DNA from: Limnomonas spitsbergensis
Taxonomy: Eukaryota > Chlorophyta > Chlorophyceae > Chlamydomonadales
Direction of reading: 5' to 3'
NCBI GenBank assembly: GCA_037349105.1
Contig: JAYJMM010000041.1
Location: 7,996,501 to 8,060,500 of the forward strand
Length of the DNA: 64,000 nt
Below, piece after piece: positions 13,001 to 21,470 of this stretch. The translations under genes and the position numbers were made by a program. Within the stretch, counting starts at the first letter, position 1; the number at the start of each line of letters is the position of its first letter. The notes beneath the pieces are model-generated. The model was not told the origin of the DNA. It did no database searches and saw nothing but the letters and a program-made list of their open reading frames with translations.

Positions 13001-13089
13001 TGACCAGCCATCCTCCACCATTGCTTTATACAGATTGTTGGCAAGGCCGTTACCACAGCGCCTTTGTCAGCTGTGCGGGACGATATCAT
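10047..13089 (-). CDS. TIR domain followed by ARM repeats; first exon apparently frame-disrupted
   Basis: On the minus strand I read five exons: 13089-12978, 12370-12236, 11973-11851, 11520-11433 and 10816-10047. The first three give a TIR domain: ISSRTADKGAVVTAL, NNLYKAMVEDGWSVFLD, then DALKQCTVLIAVCSDRYGAS and KFELAELSLAHMRGK joined to ILVPVFHSGAYPPPS. TIR domains mediate self-association and, in many families, NAD+ cleavage; which applies here is unknown. The last exon encodes about five ARM repeats of 41-42 residues, each with PGAITQLV-type helix starts. Exons two to five are phase-compatible (0, 0, 1), which supports one gene. The donor of exon four (GTCTGT) is weak. Within exon one the frame shifts by one base between TAL and NNL, and its 3' phase does not match exon two. 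No start codon is certain. The ARM part may continue past 10047, since a GTAACA donor precedes the stop. Alternative: two adjacent genes. Confidence 0.6.
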
Positions 13090-14124
13090 GATCTCCCATG
13101 GCCGCCTGCGATATTAGCGAAAGTAGGAAGGCCATGTCCACATAGTCCACGATTGAAGAGAGAACAAACGAAAGGATCCTTGAAAGCAAGCAAGTCATCC
13201 GGTGAGATCCATTTGAATCGGAATAAACTGCACGCCTGTCTAGGTTGTGTATCATAGCTTGCAAAATCAGAAAAACATCACCTACAGCCAGGCCTACAGC
13301 TGATGCGCCGATTCCCCTTAAAGGAGTATTGAGGTTGAACAATCATAGGCTTGATGATCTCACCAGGTACCGTACCGTACATCTAATAAGCATTCCCCCC
13401 CAGATTAATAATTTCAAATAATTTGTCAGTGGTGAAGGCTATTCCCAAGGGAAACATCAGATCATCTGTCAGGGATGATGATGGGTGCCGGCTTGCAAAA
13501 GAGAACATTCCCCATCAGGGCCTAGGTGTCTGTTTGTTTGTTTGTCAATTTCAGTGCCGAGGGTGCGAATATTTAACATGCTCCATGAGGGCAGCATTAC
13601 AAATTTGATTTAGCCCCGAGGGCAGCACCAACATCAACAGTTTTTTCGAAGCCCAGGGGATTCCCGAGAGAAGGCCAAGTGGGTCTATGGCAAACCATGC
13701 CTGTTGTGTCACTCACATTCCCTTAGCCTTCGTGATCTGTCGAACAGGGATGGTCTTGCAAGCGCTGCTGCTTAGATGATAATTGAGTGGGGTTCACATG
13801 GGGAGTCTCTGAAGAGGCTGCACACGCAATCAGTCTCCTGCAGGAACTAACTCAAATATTTTGCAGGTTCTTAAGTTAGTGCCGCCCAAGAAGTCATGGG
13901 TACCAAAACAAGTGAGTGCCCAGTGCCCTGACAAAGGAAATGTGCATATTCACTACTTCACTGTACTGCTGAACAAATTTGAACACAAACAGTATTCCAA
14001 GGACATGGGTACCTAGGAAAGGGGAGGAACAGGTCATCTGAATGGACAATATCAGTCATTGGGCAGATGGGAGGAGGGTCTGGGCAGATGGAAGGAGGGT
14101 GTTGCTGTGTTGCTGTGCATGCAG
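13090..14124. other. Spacer between the TIR gene and the retrotransposon
   Basis: About 1 kb with no coding exon I can support. A minus-strand open frame at 13067-13342 has no family resemblance. Just before the LTR, GGGCAGATGG occurs twice near 14060-14095, followed by GTTGCTGTGTTGCTGTG. The upstream part of the TIR gene may lie here. Confidence 0.4.
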
Positions 14125-14852
14125 TGTCACGACGTATGACTGCACCGTGCGTTTGACTGCGACAACTGCTTTTTCGGTTGGAAGTTATGTGTGAACCTGA
14201 ACATGTGTGTTTGCCGTCTTAGAGGATCCCGAACTGGGTCCTTTACTTTTTCTTTCTTACTTTGATCACACGGCCTACAATAGACTCTTAACGTTTCTAG
14301 CTATTGTTCCTGATTATCAACCTGCAAGTTAATCGTCAATCCAAGTCTTACTAAGGGGAAACTGGCAGAGCAACTAGGCCAACAACGACTCTATAAGCAT
14401 CAACAAGTCTCCTGATACGAAGTTGGCAGAGCACCTAGGCCAACAGTCGACCATCTGCAGCAATTAGCGTTATTCCTGCCTCTTAACAAGGCATATCTCC
14501 AGTCTTACAGCTGGATATTACCACCAACCCACCATCACACCTCCAATCTACAGCCTTTCCTTTGGCTCCAAGTCGACCATCTGATTCATCAGAGATATCT
14601 TCATTCATCAGAAGTCGCCAAGCAAGCGACTCATCACCACAGATCAACGGCCACAATCGCCCAAGATCGTCCCAAGAAACCCATAAGTACCTCAAGTGTC
14701 GAGGCTTTACGAGATCTTGTCAACAGTATCGAAGAAGTCCAGGTGAAGTAGCAAGAGCTATCACATGTTATCGAGCTGATTTCACTGAGTTACAACAGTG
14801 GATCGAGAAGCTCTTACTATAAGCTCTGTAAGAGTTTATTAGTACTTGTTTA
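14125..14852 (+). repeat. 5' LTR
   Basis: Begins TGTCACGACG and ends TACTTGTTTA. It aligns without gaps to 29974-30701 with nine substitutions (98.8% identity), counted by eye. An internal imperfect duplication is visible: TGGCAGAGCAACTAGGCC at 14363 and TGGCAGAGCACCTAGGCC at 14424. The end is TA rather than the usual CA. Confidence 0.95.
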
Positions 14853-14866
14853 AGAAAGAAAAAGTC

Positions 14867-14888
14867 CGATTAGGATCACCTCTAATCG
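14867..14888 (+). other. Perfect 7-bp hairpin just after the 5' LTR
   Basis: CGATTAG (14867-14873) and CTAATCG (14882-14888) are exact inverted repeats around an 8-base loop. The site is where a tRNA primer-binding site would be expected, 14 bases after the LTR. I could not match this region to the 3' end of a common primer tRNA. Confidence 0.6.
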
Positions 14889-14933
14889 ACTGTGGCGGAA
14901 ATCGTTCGTTCCAAGATCGATAAAACGGTGAAG

Positions 14934-17780
14934 ATGAGCGGAATAGGGGCTGTAGAAGTGCCCAAAGTCGCTCCAGAGATTGAGAAGGATAGTGTTGCTA
15001 AGAACACAAGGGGTGCTCTGGCAGCAAAGGGTGCGCCAGTTGGAGCCTCAGTTGCTGGAACCTCGTCTGATCCTCCAGTTTCGTTTGTGCAACCGAAGTC
15101 TATGTGGCAACAGATGTATGATAGAGCTGGACCACAAAGTAGAGTATGCATGGAGAAGCTAAAGCTCAAGCAAGAGATGGTTGATCAGGCGATGTCAGCT
15201 TTGGAAAGCAGACAAGCATGCAGTTATGAGGAATATGACGAGACGTTGAAGACCTTTGTTCCTATGGAAGATGAGAGGAACGAAGCTCTTAAAGAAGCTC
15301 TGATTGCGTCACCTGTCCAGGTTCCAAAGAAATTCATAGACGTGGAAACAGGGAAAGAGGTGGAAATGCAATATGACAACCCTGTGTATATGTACCTCAA
15401 GAAGGAGAGTCGCAAGTATGCTTCCACTGGGACACCGTCTAAGATGACGCAAGTTACTCGGCTTGCAGAACAGAGTGTTGTGACTAATGTCGGGGGTGGG
15501 TCTCAGTCTGGGTCTGCTACATCAGTAGCCGCGCCCCAGAGAGCATCTGAACTGTCCCCTGCTGTGCACGTGACAATGCCTTTTGCTGTGCACGAGCCCA
15601 TGGCGCAGAGTGCACCAGTGCATGTGCTTGTTGCGGACATCCCAGTATTCGTGCCCGTCGCTGCTGCCGCCTCTGTCCCTCCCTCCAATGCTGCGCCTAT
15701 TCAGGGTGCGTCTGTGAGAAGAGAAGGTCATGGTGTGGAATCTGGATCATCACGTCCGCCACCGCCGCCACCGCCGCCGCCGACGCAAGTCCCTGCGAGG
15801 TCGGCTGGACAGACGCTTAACGTACCAGTCTACCCACAGTCTGGACGATATGAAGATTCTGTGCCGCGGATGCAAGGTTTGGCGTCCGTGTCGGAAGAGC
15901 CTGAAGGTGAAGGATCTGGGGGAAGTACCGGGGATGATGTCACCGCTGGAGAACCTCAAGAACAAGGTTACCGTTTCACGGGACCTCCTGCATCACAGTC
16001 GTTTCATACGGCTGCGGGCACTGAGCATTCCAATTGGAATACTCCTGTCACTCAGGGCCTAGGTTGTTCTGGTCTGGATAGCTCCAGGGTTAGGGCAGTC
16101 CGTGATAGGGCGGCGCTTGCCCAGAGACTGCTACTGGAATATGATCGCCGACATCAAGGTGAGGATGCAGCTAGAATGGCTGCAATGACCATTGAGCCCC
16201 TGCGGGCAGGCACCAGAGGTACGGCAGCTGCACCGTCCCAGGAACGCAGCTATCAAGAGCCGTCTCAAGAGGACCAGAGTAGGTTCAGGCCTGCTCAGCA
16301 GGTACCTAGAGAGCATCCATGGAATGGGTTTCCATCTGTGAGAGATTCTAGTCAGAATCAAAGAGAGCAACGGTTCTCTGGCCAAGGTCAGGGCACCAAT
16401 CAGGGTCAAGGACATGATCAACATCAAGGTCAGTCGCAAGGGCAGGGCATGAATCAGAACCTGCGGTATGGACATCAAGACCGAGGTGAGTTCCACGGAG
16501 GTGGGACAAGAACTGGCTATAGTCAAGGGCCAGCAAGAGGTAACCAACCACCTAATGGTGGACCACCTTCGGGTGGGGGTCAGCCTCCCGGTCACAGATG
16601 GGTGTCAAGACAAGGTGTGTTGTACGGGTCAGTAGACCCTGCCAGGAGCCAAGTTCCTGCAGGAGATGATCCTGGTGGACGCCCTGGTTCAGAGAGTGCC
16701 ACACCAGGACCAGTAAATTGGTTGACTGATGTCAAGCTAGATGGGAAGACTGTGATTGACTCGTCCAGGGTTGTCGAGTTCTCAGCGTCTGAGAGCATTA
16801 TCTTTCACAGGATATGGGACCGATCACTCAGGTTGTTCTGGGGGAATAACGTGCACATGTTGCACGATGCTGTGTCTGCCCAGGTGAGCATCATCATGAG
16901 CACTATTCTGCCAGCAGGGGTCGCTTTTCTCAAGAAGCACTTCGCAGAGCTAGAGTTTTTGTGCCCCAGTGCAATGCCGCCCATGGTGAGAGCCATTGAG
17001 GGCAGGGACGGCAGTACCATGAATGATTTCCTGCAGGATGGCACTCAGACCATCATGGGGAACATGAGGAGGAATAAGATGATCCTGATGGGGGTCGAGG
17101 AGGCTGGGGTACGAGAGTACGAGCCTTATCCATTGCAGGATGAGCCCTACAGCTTTATTGAAGCCCTGTTGATGGTAGCCAAGCGCTACCTCAACGTTGC
17201 AACATCAGCTGAATTGGCCATTTGGACCCAGGGCTGCATCATGGGTAAGCAGAATCAGCTTGACAGAACGGTACTTGTCAGCGAGAACCCCAAGCAGTTT
17301 GGGATCAAGTGTCTGTCAGTTTACTCAGCGTTTCAGGGGTCTAACAAGATCGCTTACAATGGGACGATTGAGAGGACATCTATCATTGATGTGATCATGC
17401 GTGGTGTACCAGTGTACCTCCAGGAGGTGTGTGAGAGAGAGCTTCAGGGCTTGGGTGTTGAAGATGACAACTTCAGAGTCCAGGCAAGTGTGATCATTGA
17501 GGCCATGCAGAATGCCTATGAGTACCGTGTGAGGACACAGGTCAGGAAGGGTATCAGTTATGAGGACCTGACTGCAGAGGGAAGCAAAGATGCTGGAAGA
17601 AGAAACCATAATTCTGGTCAGCATGCTACACCTCGGAGTCATGCCACTGAGGTGAGATCTAGTGCAGGGGGTTACCCTAGCACAATGCACCCGCATCGCG
17701 GCCCGAGCGCCGGGTCATCCAGGCCTTTCCAGGCTGGAAGAGGAGGAGGTGGGTACAGCAATGTGCAGAGACCAACATGA
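14934..17780 (+). CDS. Gag-like polyprotein, N-terminal and capsid part
   Basis: The first ATG in this frame is at 14934 (the frame is open a little upstream), giving 948 residues up to a TGA at 17778. Gag packages the element RNA into particles in the cytoplasm. The N-terminal third is rich in A, V and P and includes a run of nine prolines around residue 287. A central Gln/Gly-rich stretch of GQGQ and HQGQ words follows. The conserved-looking globular part lies at roughly residues 600-900 (DGKTVIDSSRVVEFSASESI and AELAIWTQGCIMGKQNQLDR), which I take as the capsid region. The end is Gly/Arg-rich. The frame continues after the TGA directly into the zinc-knuckle ORF, so the two were probably one protein. 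Confidence 0.75.
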   Translation: MSGIGAVEVPKVAPEIEKDSVAKNTRGALAAKGAPVGASVAGTSSDPPVSFVQPKSMWQQMYDRAGPQSRVCMEKLKLKQEMVDQAMSALESRQACSYEEYDETLKTFVPMEDERNEALKEALIASPVQVPKKFIDVETGKEVEMQYDNPVYMYLKKESRKYASTGTPSKMTQVTRLAEQSVVTNVGGGSQSGSATSVAAPQRASELSPAVHVTMPFAVHEPMAQSAPVHVLVADIPVFVPVAAAASVPPSNAAPIQGASVRREGHGVESGSSRPPPPPPPPPTQVPARSAGQTLNVPVYPQSGRYEDSVPRMQGLASVSEEPEGEGSGGSTGDDVTAGEPQEQGYRFTGPPASQSFHTAAGTEHSNWNTPVTQGLGCSGLDSSRVRAVRDRAALAQRLLLEYDRRHQGEDAARMAAMTIEPLRAGTRGTAAAPSQERSYQEPSQEDQSRFRPAQQVPREHPWNGFPSVRDSSQNQREQRFSGQGQGTNQGQGHDQHQGQSQGQGMNQNLRYGHQDRGEFHGGGTRTGYSQGPARGNQPPNGGPPSGGGQPPGHRWVSRQGVLYGSVDPARSQVPAGDDPGGRPGSESATPGPVNWLTDVKLDGKTVIDSSRVVEFSASESIIFHRIWDRSLRLFWGNNVHMLHDAVSAQVSIIMSTILPAGVAFLKKHFAELEFLCPSAMPPMVRAIEGRDGSTMNDFLQDGTQTIMGNMRRNKMILMGVEEAGVREYEPYPLQDEPYSFIEALLMVAKRYLNVATSAELAIWTQGCIMGKQNQLDRTVLVSENPKQFGIKCLSVYSAFQGSNKIAYNGTIERTSIIDVIMRGVPVYLQEVCERELQGLGVEDDNFRVQASVIIEAMQNAYEYRVRTQVRKGISYEDLTAEGSKDAGRRNHNSGQHATPRSHATEVRSSAGGYPSTMHPHRGPSAGSSRPFQAGRGGGGYSNVQRPT

Positions 17781-17804
17781 TCGGGTTACCCTTCCAACAG
17801 ACCG

Positions 17805-18347
17805 ATGGCTGTTAAAAACTGTCAGATCTGCCACGGTGATCACTACCTGGATAAGTGTGACCAGTTGCCTGCGTTCCTCGCGTCGGCAGCCAGAGGTAGA
17901 GCCATGGAGGCTTTGGATAAGGGACCGAAGACTGCTGCAGCTAAACCTGCAGCGGACGGCGCTCCTATGCCAACTGCTGCAGTAGCAAGGGCGCAGGTGG
18001 ATCCAGGTGAACTGCAAAGGGCTGTGCCATATGTGTCCTTAGGGCCTGAGTACAAGCCGGAGGCTGAGGTAAAGTTCAATCTGGACAACCACTATGCCGC
18101 GCGTGCGGTGGAGGAGGATCAGAGTGGTGTTAGGTTCTATCAACGGGACAATGGTGAGGACTACGAGCACATAAATGATGCTGCCTACAGAAGCCCAGAG
18201 CTTCATGCGCATGCAACAGATTACAGAGGTGAGGAAGTGCACAGTGCGCAGCTAGCGCAATACAATGATGGTTGGGATGAGCCGGGTGACCCTGATCAAT
18301 GCCCATGGGTTGAAGCACAGGGGTGCTTTGGCTCCAATTACAACTGA
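17805..18347 (+). CDS. Zinc-knuckle (nucleocapsid-like) ORF
   Basis: This 180-residue ORF is in the same frame as the preceding Gag ORF, separated only by one TGA. It starts with MAVKNCQICHGDHYLDKC, a Cys-Cys-His-Cys knuckle spaced C-x2-C-x3-H-x4-C, one residue shorter than the usual C-x2-C-x4-H-x4-C of retroelement nucleocapsids. Knuckles of this kind bind genomic RNA. The rest is Ala/Glu-rich without a family I recognise. It ends at a TGA (18345-18347), after which the frame is again open. Confidence 0.7.
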   Translation: MAVKNCQICHGDHYLDKCDQLPAFLASAARGRAMEALDKGPKTAAAKPAADGAPMPTAAVARAQVDPGELQRAVPYVSLGPEYKPEAEVKFNLDNHYAARAVEEDQSGVRFYQRDNGEDYEHINDAAYRSPELHAHATDYRGEEVHSAQLAQYNDGWDEPGDPDQCPWVEAQGCFGSNYN

Positions 18348-18380
18348 CATGGAGTACCTGGCACCCATCACCTGCCTGCA

Positions 18381-18956
18381 ATGGCTGCAGTATTAGGGAG
18401 TTTTCGAGATGACTTTGCTAAAAAGGGGTCTAAAAATTTTCCAGACGGGTTCCAGGGGAGATCCAGAGTCCCTGCCCCGATTTCCAGGTTAGATACACTG
18501 GTTGCGTTTTCAGTAGCTGAGAGTGACTCGCGCCGATCCCGCACAGTTTCTGGGGATCCATTTGTGGACAGGGGGGCAGCTTCTGCTTCACGTTTTCAGA
18601 CTGAAGTTCCGACCACGTTGCTTACGCACGGTCCATGTTCTTGCTGGTCTGAGGTTAGGGTTCCGACGAACCAACGGCAAGGGGTGAATGAACCTTCTAT
18701 ATTATCTTCTGCGGTTTCTCAATCAGAGACTTCACAACACCTACTATTCGATCGATATGTTTCTCATCGTGCGACTGCTGCATCTGTACCAGCGCATGAA
18801 TCATTCCTGGTGAGCAATCTGCCTGAACCTGACCCGGTGCGTATGAGTGCCCTCATTGCTTACGCTTCGGACATTGGTGCCTATTTTCGTTCGCTTACAT
18901 GCTCATTGTTTTACTTGGAAACCCTGAAGAGGCGCCAGGTGAGCAAGTTGGCTTGA
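18381..18956 (+). CDS. Unrecognised ORF between zinc knuckle and protease
   Basis: The 191-residue ORF begins at an ATG in the same frame as Gag and the zinc knuckle. Only one TGA at 18345 interrupts the frame before it. It is Ser/Val/Pro-rich (VAFSVAESDSRRSRTVSG) with no domain I can name, and probably represents the linker leading into protease. It overlaps the protease ORF (a different frame) at 18899-18956. Confidence 0.45.
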   Translation: MAAVLGSFRDDFAKKGSKNFPDGFQGRSRVPAPISRLDTLVAFSVAESDSRRSRTVSGDPFVDRGAASASRFQTEVPTTLLTHGPCSCWSEVRVPTNQRQGVNEPSILSSAVSQSETSQHLLFDRYVSHRATAASVPAHESFLVSNLPEPDPVRMSALIAYASDIGAYFRSLTCSLFYLETLKRRQVSKLA

Positions 18957-19354
18957 TCTATAATGGCGGCCCGAAACAATTGCCTGATAGGGCCATGTTA
19001 GATTTCGGATCGAATTGCCATTTGATCACCGACAGGGAGGCGCACCGCCTAGGCATACTTGTTCTTCCATACCCCATGAAGCTCGCCACTAGTGGTGGTG
19101 TTGACACGATTAGGGGCATTACACCTATTATCAAGATTTCTTATGGGTCAGGGTCGGCGGAGCTTACCAGTGAGCACTGTTTTCTTGTCATTGCCTGGGC
19201 TCCGTCGCATTCGTTTACTGCACTGTTCGGGAATCCTGATAGCATACATTTCAGAGCGATTCATGATGTTGCCAGAGGGATCCTCACATTCAGGCCAAAC
19301 TGGTCTTCAGATGTTCTTGAGCTGCCAATATCGACTGTGAGATCTGATAACTAG
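18899..19354 (+). CDS. Retropepsin-like aspartic protease
   Basis: The 151-residue ORF is shifted by one base relative to Gag. The active-site segment is MLDFGSNCHLITDREAHRLG, matching the D-[ST]-G-[AS]-x4-[IL] pattern of retroviral-type proteases but with Phe where Thr or Ser normally stands. The flap and C-terminal part resemble the family (GGVDTIRGITPIIKISYG, LFGNPD). Such proteases cleave the Gag-Pol polyprotein in the particle. The D-F-G-S variant may lower activity. The ORF ends at TAG, about 4 kb before RT, an unusual distance for a Gypsy element. Confidence 0.7.
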   Translation: MLIVLLGNPEEAPGEQVGLIYNGGPKQLPDRAMLDFGSNCHLITDREAHRLGILVLPYPMKLATSGGVDTIRGITPIIKISYGSGSAELTSEHCFLVIAWAPSHSFTALFGNPDSIHFRAIHDVARGILTFRPNWSSDVLELPISTVRSDN

Positions 19355-19625
19355 TCTTCTACAGCACCTTTCAACTCTGCCCGATTGCATCGTGTAGAGT
19401 TGGGGGGGGAAGTGTGCTGCTGATTGTGATGACACTGTATTACATCTCTTCACATCACTCAATCTGCTTCCCTCCTCCTCACTGCTGCATATCTACTCCT
19501 TCAAGTGAGTACCAGTCTTCAAACTGCACTACCCCCTGATTACGGTGTAGTGGACTCTGTTAGTATCAGTAGTTAGTAATTGCTTGTATAATGTTAAGCA
19601 CCTTGGTGCCTGTCATTGTGCGCAG
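19355..19625 (+). other. Noncoding spacer with G-run and donor-like leader
   Basis: It contains a run of eight G followed by AAGTG (19402-19409) and the string CTTCAAGTGAGTAC, which includes a splice-donor-like AAG|GTGAGT-type word, then TTACGGTGTAGT and AATTGCTTG. It ends GTGCGCAG directly before the ATG of the next ORF, which looks like a 3' splice site. Confidence 0.55.
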
Positions 19626-20414
19626 ATGGCTATTCCGCCGCCGCGAGTTAGGCCTATGATAAGAACTTGGCTTGGGGAACAACACCCCATAGCAGTACCG
19701 CGAGAATACTCGCGTACTTTGCACTGCTGGAGCAATGAGCTTCATGGTATTGATTGGCCGTCATTACACAACCATCGGGCCTTAAATCAATTTAACCAGC
19801 TAGAAAGGCTGCCGCGTCGCCGCTGGTGGGAAAGTCTCACTCCTAATCAGGCCATCGAGCACCTGCTTAAATATGCTCAGCGGACCACCAGAGCAGCCAA
19901 TACTGTCACAGATGAAATGGACTTCATCGCAGCAGACATAGAACTCCTCTGTACCGTATATAGAACACCTTCATTGCTGTACGCACTAGGAGCTGGCATC
20001 TATGGATTGGATGCAGTTTCGTTGAATGGGCCATGGGATGAGCCCAACTGGAGCATTCATAGATGCGGCTTTGGAGTGCTGCAATGCGACAACTCTTACC
20101 CAGATGCGTTGCACATTGTAGAGCAGCACTACATAATAGAGGGAAGGCAGCAGGTCAGGGCCAAGTGTCTGATCCTCAGAGACTTTTGGATTCTGTATCA
20201 GCACCAGCGGTTCAGACTGTCTGAATGGGCAAGGTCCCTGATAGGATACTCAGCACCTGAGTTTCCATTAGGCGCAGCTGGAGCGATGTTGTGGCTCGGC
20301 AGACCTCTAAACATCTTCAGGGAGAATGGAGTTCGGCACGGCCCATCAGCGCCCATCCCTCTTATTCCTGGAGACGTCGTGTTTGGTCATGAGCCTGCGC
20401 CTGCCGCACTATAG
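19626..20414 (+). CDS. Unrecognised accessory ORF A
   Basis: This 262-residue ORF starts MAIPPPRVRPMIRTWLGEQH and ends at TAG. It is Trp-rich (RRRWWESLTPNQAIEHLL, GPWDEPNWSIHRCGFGVL) with no domain I recognise. The absence of stops over 790 bp in a region that is otherwise stop-rich between ORFs supports real coding capacity. The preceding bases GTGCGCAG suggest it could be reached by splicing. It might be a structural or envelope-type extra protein, but nothing in it shows that. Confidence 0.55.
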   Translation: MAIPPPRVRPMIRTWLGEQHPIAVPREYSRTLHCWSNELHGIDWPSLHNHRALNQFNQLERLPRRRWWESLTPNQAIEHLLKYAQRTTRAANTVTDEMDFIAADIELLCTVYRTPSLLYALGAGIYGLDAVSLNGPWDEPNWSIHRCGFGVLQCDNSYPDALHIVEQHYIIEGRQQVRAKCLILRDFWILYQHQRFRLSEWARSLIGYSAPEFPLGAAGAMLWLGRPLNIFRENGVRHGPSAPIPLIPGDVVFGHEPAPAAL

Positions 20415-20566
20415 GTAATTGAACTGATAAATTAACTCGTGTCTTTCAATTAATGCTTGCGCAGATCCAAGTACTTCAAGTGAGTACTTCTGCGATCAAC
20501 TAACATCGATCAACCACCGTCTGAATACGGTGTAGTTAATTGCTTGACAACATCAGTTGTTTTGTC
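20415..20566 (+). other. Spacer repeating the leader of accessory ORF A
   Basis: The spacer contains CTTCAAGTGAGTAC and then GAATACGGTGTAGT and TTAATTGCTTG, in the same order as in the spacer before ORF A. Two accessory ORFs therefore share a duplicated upstream segment. Confidence 0.6.
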
Positions 20567-21307
20567 ATGAGAAGTCCTTCTCATGCCAGAATAACTTCTG
20601 GTGTAAATCTAGACTCTCGTAGATTTAGACATGCTTCACAATTGATGTCTGGAAGGGCTTACCGCCTGGAATATATTGGGAGTTCAGCTGTCGCTTGCAT
20701 GTTCAGAATTCCTGGCATGGGTGACACTGAACTTAGTATTGAGGATGCTAGTGCACTGTACCCCTCTGCAGGGATAGCAACAGATAAACCTGTTAGCAAA
20801 TCCTTAGCGCAGTACCGCTTTGATGTAATCAAAGAGGTCATTAGGTTGCAGGATTATAGACTGTTGACCAGTATCACACAGCTAAAAGATGCTAGGGATG
20901 AACTTGACCAGGATTCGGATGCGTCTGAAGACCTCACGGTCAACAGAATCTCTGAATTAAGGTTGACATGCGAGAGTGCAAAATTAGACATCATCAGTCA
21001 TCAGCTACTGTTTGATTGGTACAAATACATTGCTATGTCTGAGTTTGAATACCCTTTGCCTAGAGCATTTGATATTGCTTGGGAAACTGAGGCAAGCCTT
21101 AAATGGCAATACCGCCCAACAGTAGAACCCTTATCTGATGATGATGAAATTCTATTGAATAAATGTGACTTACATGTGTACAAAGAAAGACCTGTTGATG
21201 TGCAGCAACCTGATGGCACATTTGATGTGCCAGTAAAATTCATCAGATCTCCCTGGGTGTTTGGTGTTGGTCCCTCAAATAGACCAATCCCAACTCAATT
21301 GTCTTAA
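20567..21307 (+). CDS. Unrecognised accessory ORF B
   Basis: The first ATG gives a 246-residue protein (MRSPSHARITSGVNLDSRRF). It is mixed alpha/beta in character, with a charged middle part (DARDELDQDSDASEDLTV) that could form a helix. It ends at TAA. I recognise no family. Its leader resembles that of ORF A, and the spacer after it again contains an eight-G run. Its frame differs from those of its neighbours. Confidence 0.55.
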   Translation: MRSPSHARITSGVNLDSRRFRHASQLMSGRAYRLEYIGSSAVACMFRIPGMGDTELSIEDASALYPSAGIATDKPVSKSLAQYRFDVIKEVIRLQDYRLLTSITQLKDARDELDQDSDASEDLTVNRISELRLTCESAKLDIISHQLLFDWYKYIAMSEFEYPLPRAFDIAWETEASLKWQYRPTVEPLSDDDEILLNKCDLHVYKERPVDVQQPDGTFDVPVKFIRSPWVFGVGPSNRPIPTQLS

Positions 21308-21470
21308 CATTTTTTTGTATGATGGGACATTGTCCAGCACTCATCTTACCTACACTAACAAGTCACTCCTTTCAGCAATGACTGTTAGTGGGGGGGGAAG
21401 GTTGTCATGAAGTGCTGTTCATTATCCAATGATGTGATGACTAATTCTTAATTACTTATCACACCTTCAG
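21308..21470 (+). other. Spacer with eight-G run
   Basis: GTGGGGGGGGAAGGTTGTCA lies at about 21389-21408, followed by GATGTGATGAC. The same G-run-plus-GATGTGATGAC-like order occurs near 19402-19435 (ATTGTGATGACAC). It ends CACACCTTCAG immediately before the ATG of ORF C, again acceptor-like. Confidence 0.55.

Noticed and set aside
13067..13342. Minus-strand frame as a membrane protein or the TIR gene's first exon
   Set aside because: It is hydrophobic but matches no family, and its frame does not lead into the TIR segment.
17770..18960. Selenocysteine at the TGA codons of Gag
   Set aside because: No selenoprotein family matches, and the TGA codons lie in linker regions rather than at conserved redox sites.
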